Origin: DATEZO01 sp035255485
GTDB lineage: Bacteria > Pseudomonadota > Gammaproteobacteria > Burkholderiales > Burkholderiaceae_D
Assembly: GCA_035255485.1 (NCBI GenBank)
Contig: DATEZO010000117.1
Location: 1 to 14,564, forward strand
Length of the DNA: 14,564 nt
Direction of reading: 5' to 3'
The number at the start of each line of letters is the position of its first letter. Position 1 is the first letter of the stretch. Shown one piece after another: positions 14,503-14,564 of the stretch. A program made the translations under genes and the position numbers. Under the pieces are notes generated by a model that was given only the letters and a program-made list of their open reading frames with translations, did not search any database and was not told where the DNA came from.

Positions 14503-14564
14503 ATGGCATTGGAATGGCTACGCAGGGAAAACGGGCTTAAGGATCACGCGCTTTTCGATCAAAG
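14503..14564 (+). CDS. oah: 6-oxocyclohex-1-ene-1-carbonyl-CoA hydrolase, N-terminal fragment
   Basis: The first 20 codons of a gene cut by the right edge. The peptide begins MALEWLRRENGLKDHALFDQ, which resembles the conserved start of ring-opening hydrolases Oah/BzdY/BamA (a Trp, then a Glu/His-Gly-Leu-Lys element). AGGAG lies 7 nt before the ATG. The full enzyme is a crotonase-family protein of about 375 residues that opens the ring to a pimeloyl-CoA derivative. Position straight after had matches the known operon order. The assignment rests on a short stretch plus order. Confidence 0.8.
   Translation, partial: MALEWLRRENGLKDHALFDQ

Noticed and set aside
1..14564. Search for tRNA, rRNA, CRISPR arrays, insertion sequences and phage genes
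   Set aside because: No transposase or integrase, no regularly spaced repeats and no RNA gene were recognised in the window.

Overview
The window looks like chromosomal DNA of a facultatively anaerobic, probably denitrifying betaproteobacterium of the Azoarcus/Aromatoleum/Thauera kind. The evidence is gene content: the right end carries consecutive genes of the oxygen-independent benzoyl-CoA pathway in the order known for the Azoarcus bzd operon (V-W-X-Y), and the left end carries a molybdoenzyme resembling the large subunit of phenylacetyl-CoA:acceptor oxidoreductase (PadB). Genus cannot be fixed from the sequence alone. Coding DNA is moderately GC-rich and the long intergenic stretches are clearly AT-rich.

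Left part (1-8310, all minus strand). Read in the direction of transcription, there is a periplasmic solute-binding protein (8310-7141), a LivH-type permease (6785-5724), a natural fusion of a LivM-type permease with a LivG-type ATPase (5720-3957) and a LivF-type ATPase (3964-3215). This is a complete branched-chain-amino-acid-type ABC importer in four genes. After a 409-bp AT-rich gap with a perfect 28-nt palindrome comes the 915-residue PadB-like molybdopterin enzyme (2805-58). Its expected small subunits would lie beyond the left edge.

Centre (8311-9947). A divergent intergenic region with several possible regulatory sites leads to a plus-strand MarR-family regulator (8930-9394). A second AT-rich gap of 553 bp follows. 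It contains a strong sigma70-like promoter, an inverted repeat just downstream that suits a repressor operator, and a leader hairpin that would cover the weak ribosome binding site of the next gene.

Right part (9948-14564, plus strand). An 849-residue iron-sulfur flavoprotein (BzdV-like, NuoG-like N-terminus joined to a GltD-like NAD(P)H module) is followed by dienoyl-CoA hydratase (dch/bzdW), 6-hydroxycyclohex-1-ene-1-carbonyl-CoA dehydrogenase (had/bzdX) and the first 20 codons of 6-oxocyclohex-1-ene-1-carbonyl-CoA hydrolase (oah/bzdY), which runs off the right edge.

Inferred logic: the ABC system imports an aromatic acid such as phenylacetate or benzoate. The PadB-like enzyme would oxidise phenylacetyl-CoA towards phenylglyoxylate and so to benzoyl-CoA. 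The right-hand operon handles electron supply and the steps after ring reduction. The MarR protein between the two is the obvious candidate regulator. Benzoyl-CoA reductase subunits, its ferredoxin and CoA ligases are not in the window.
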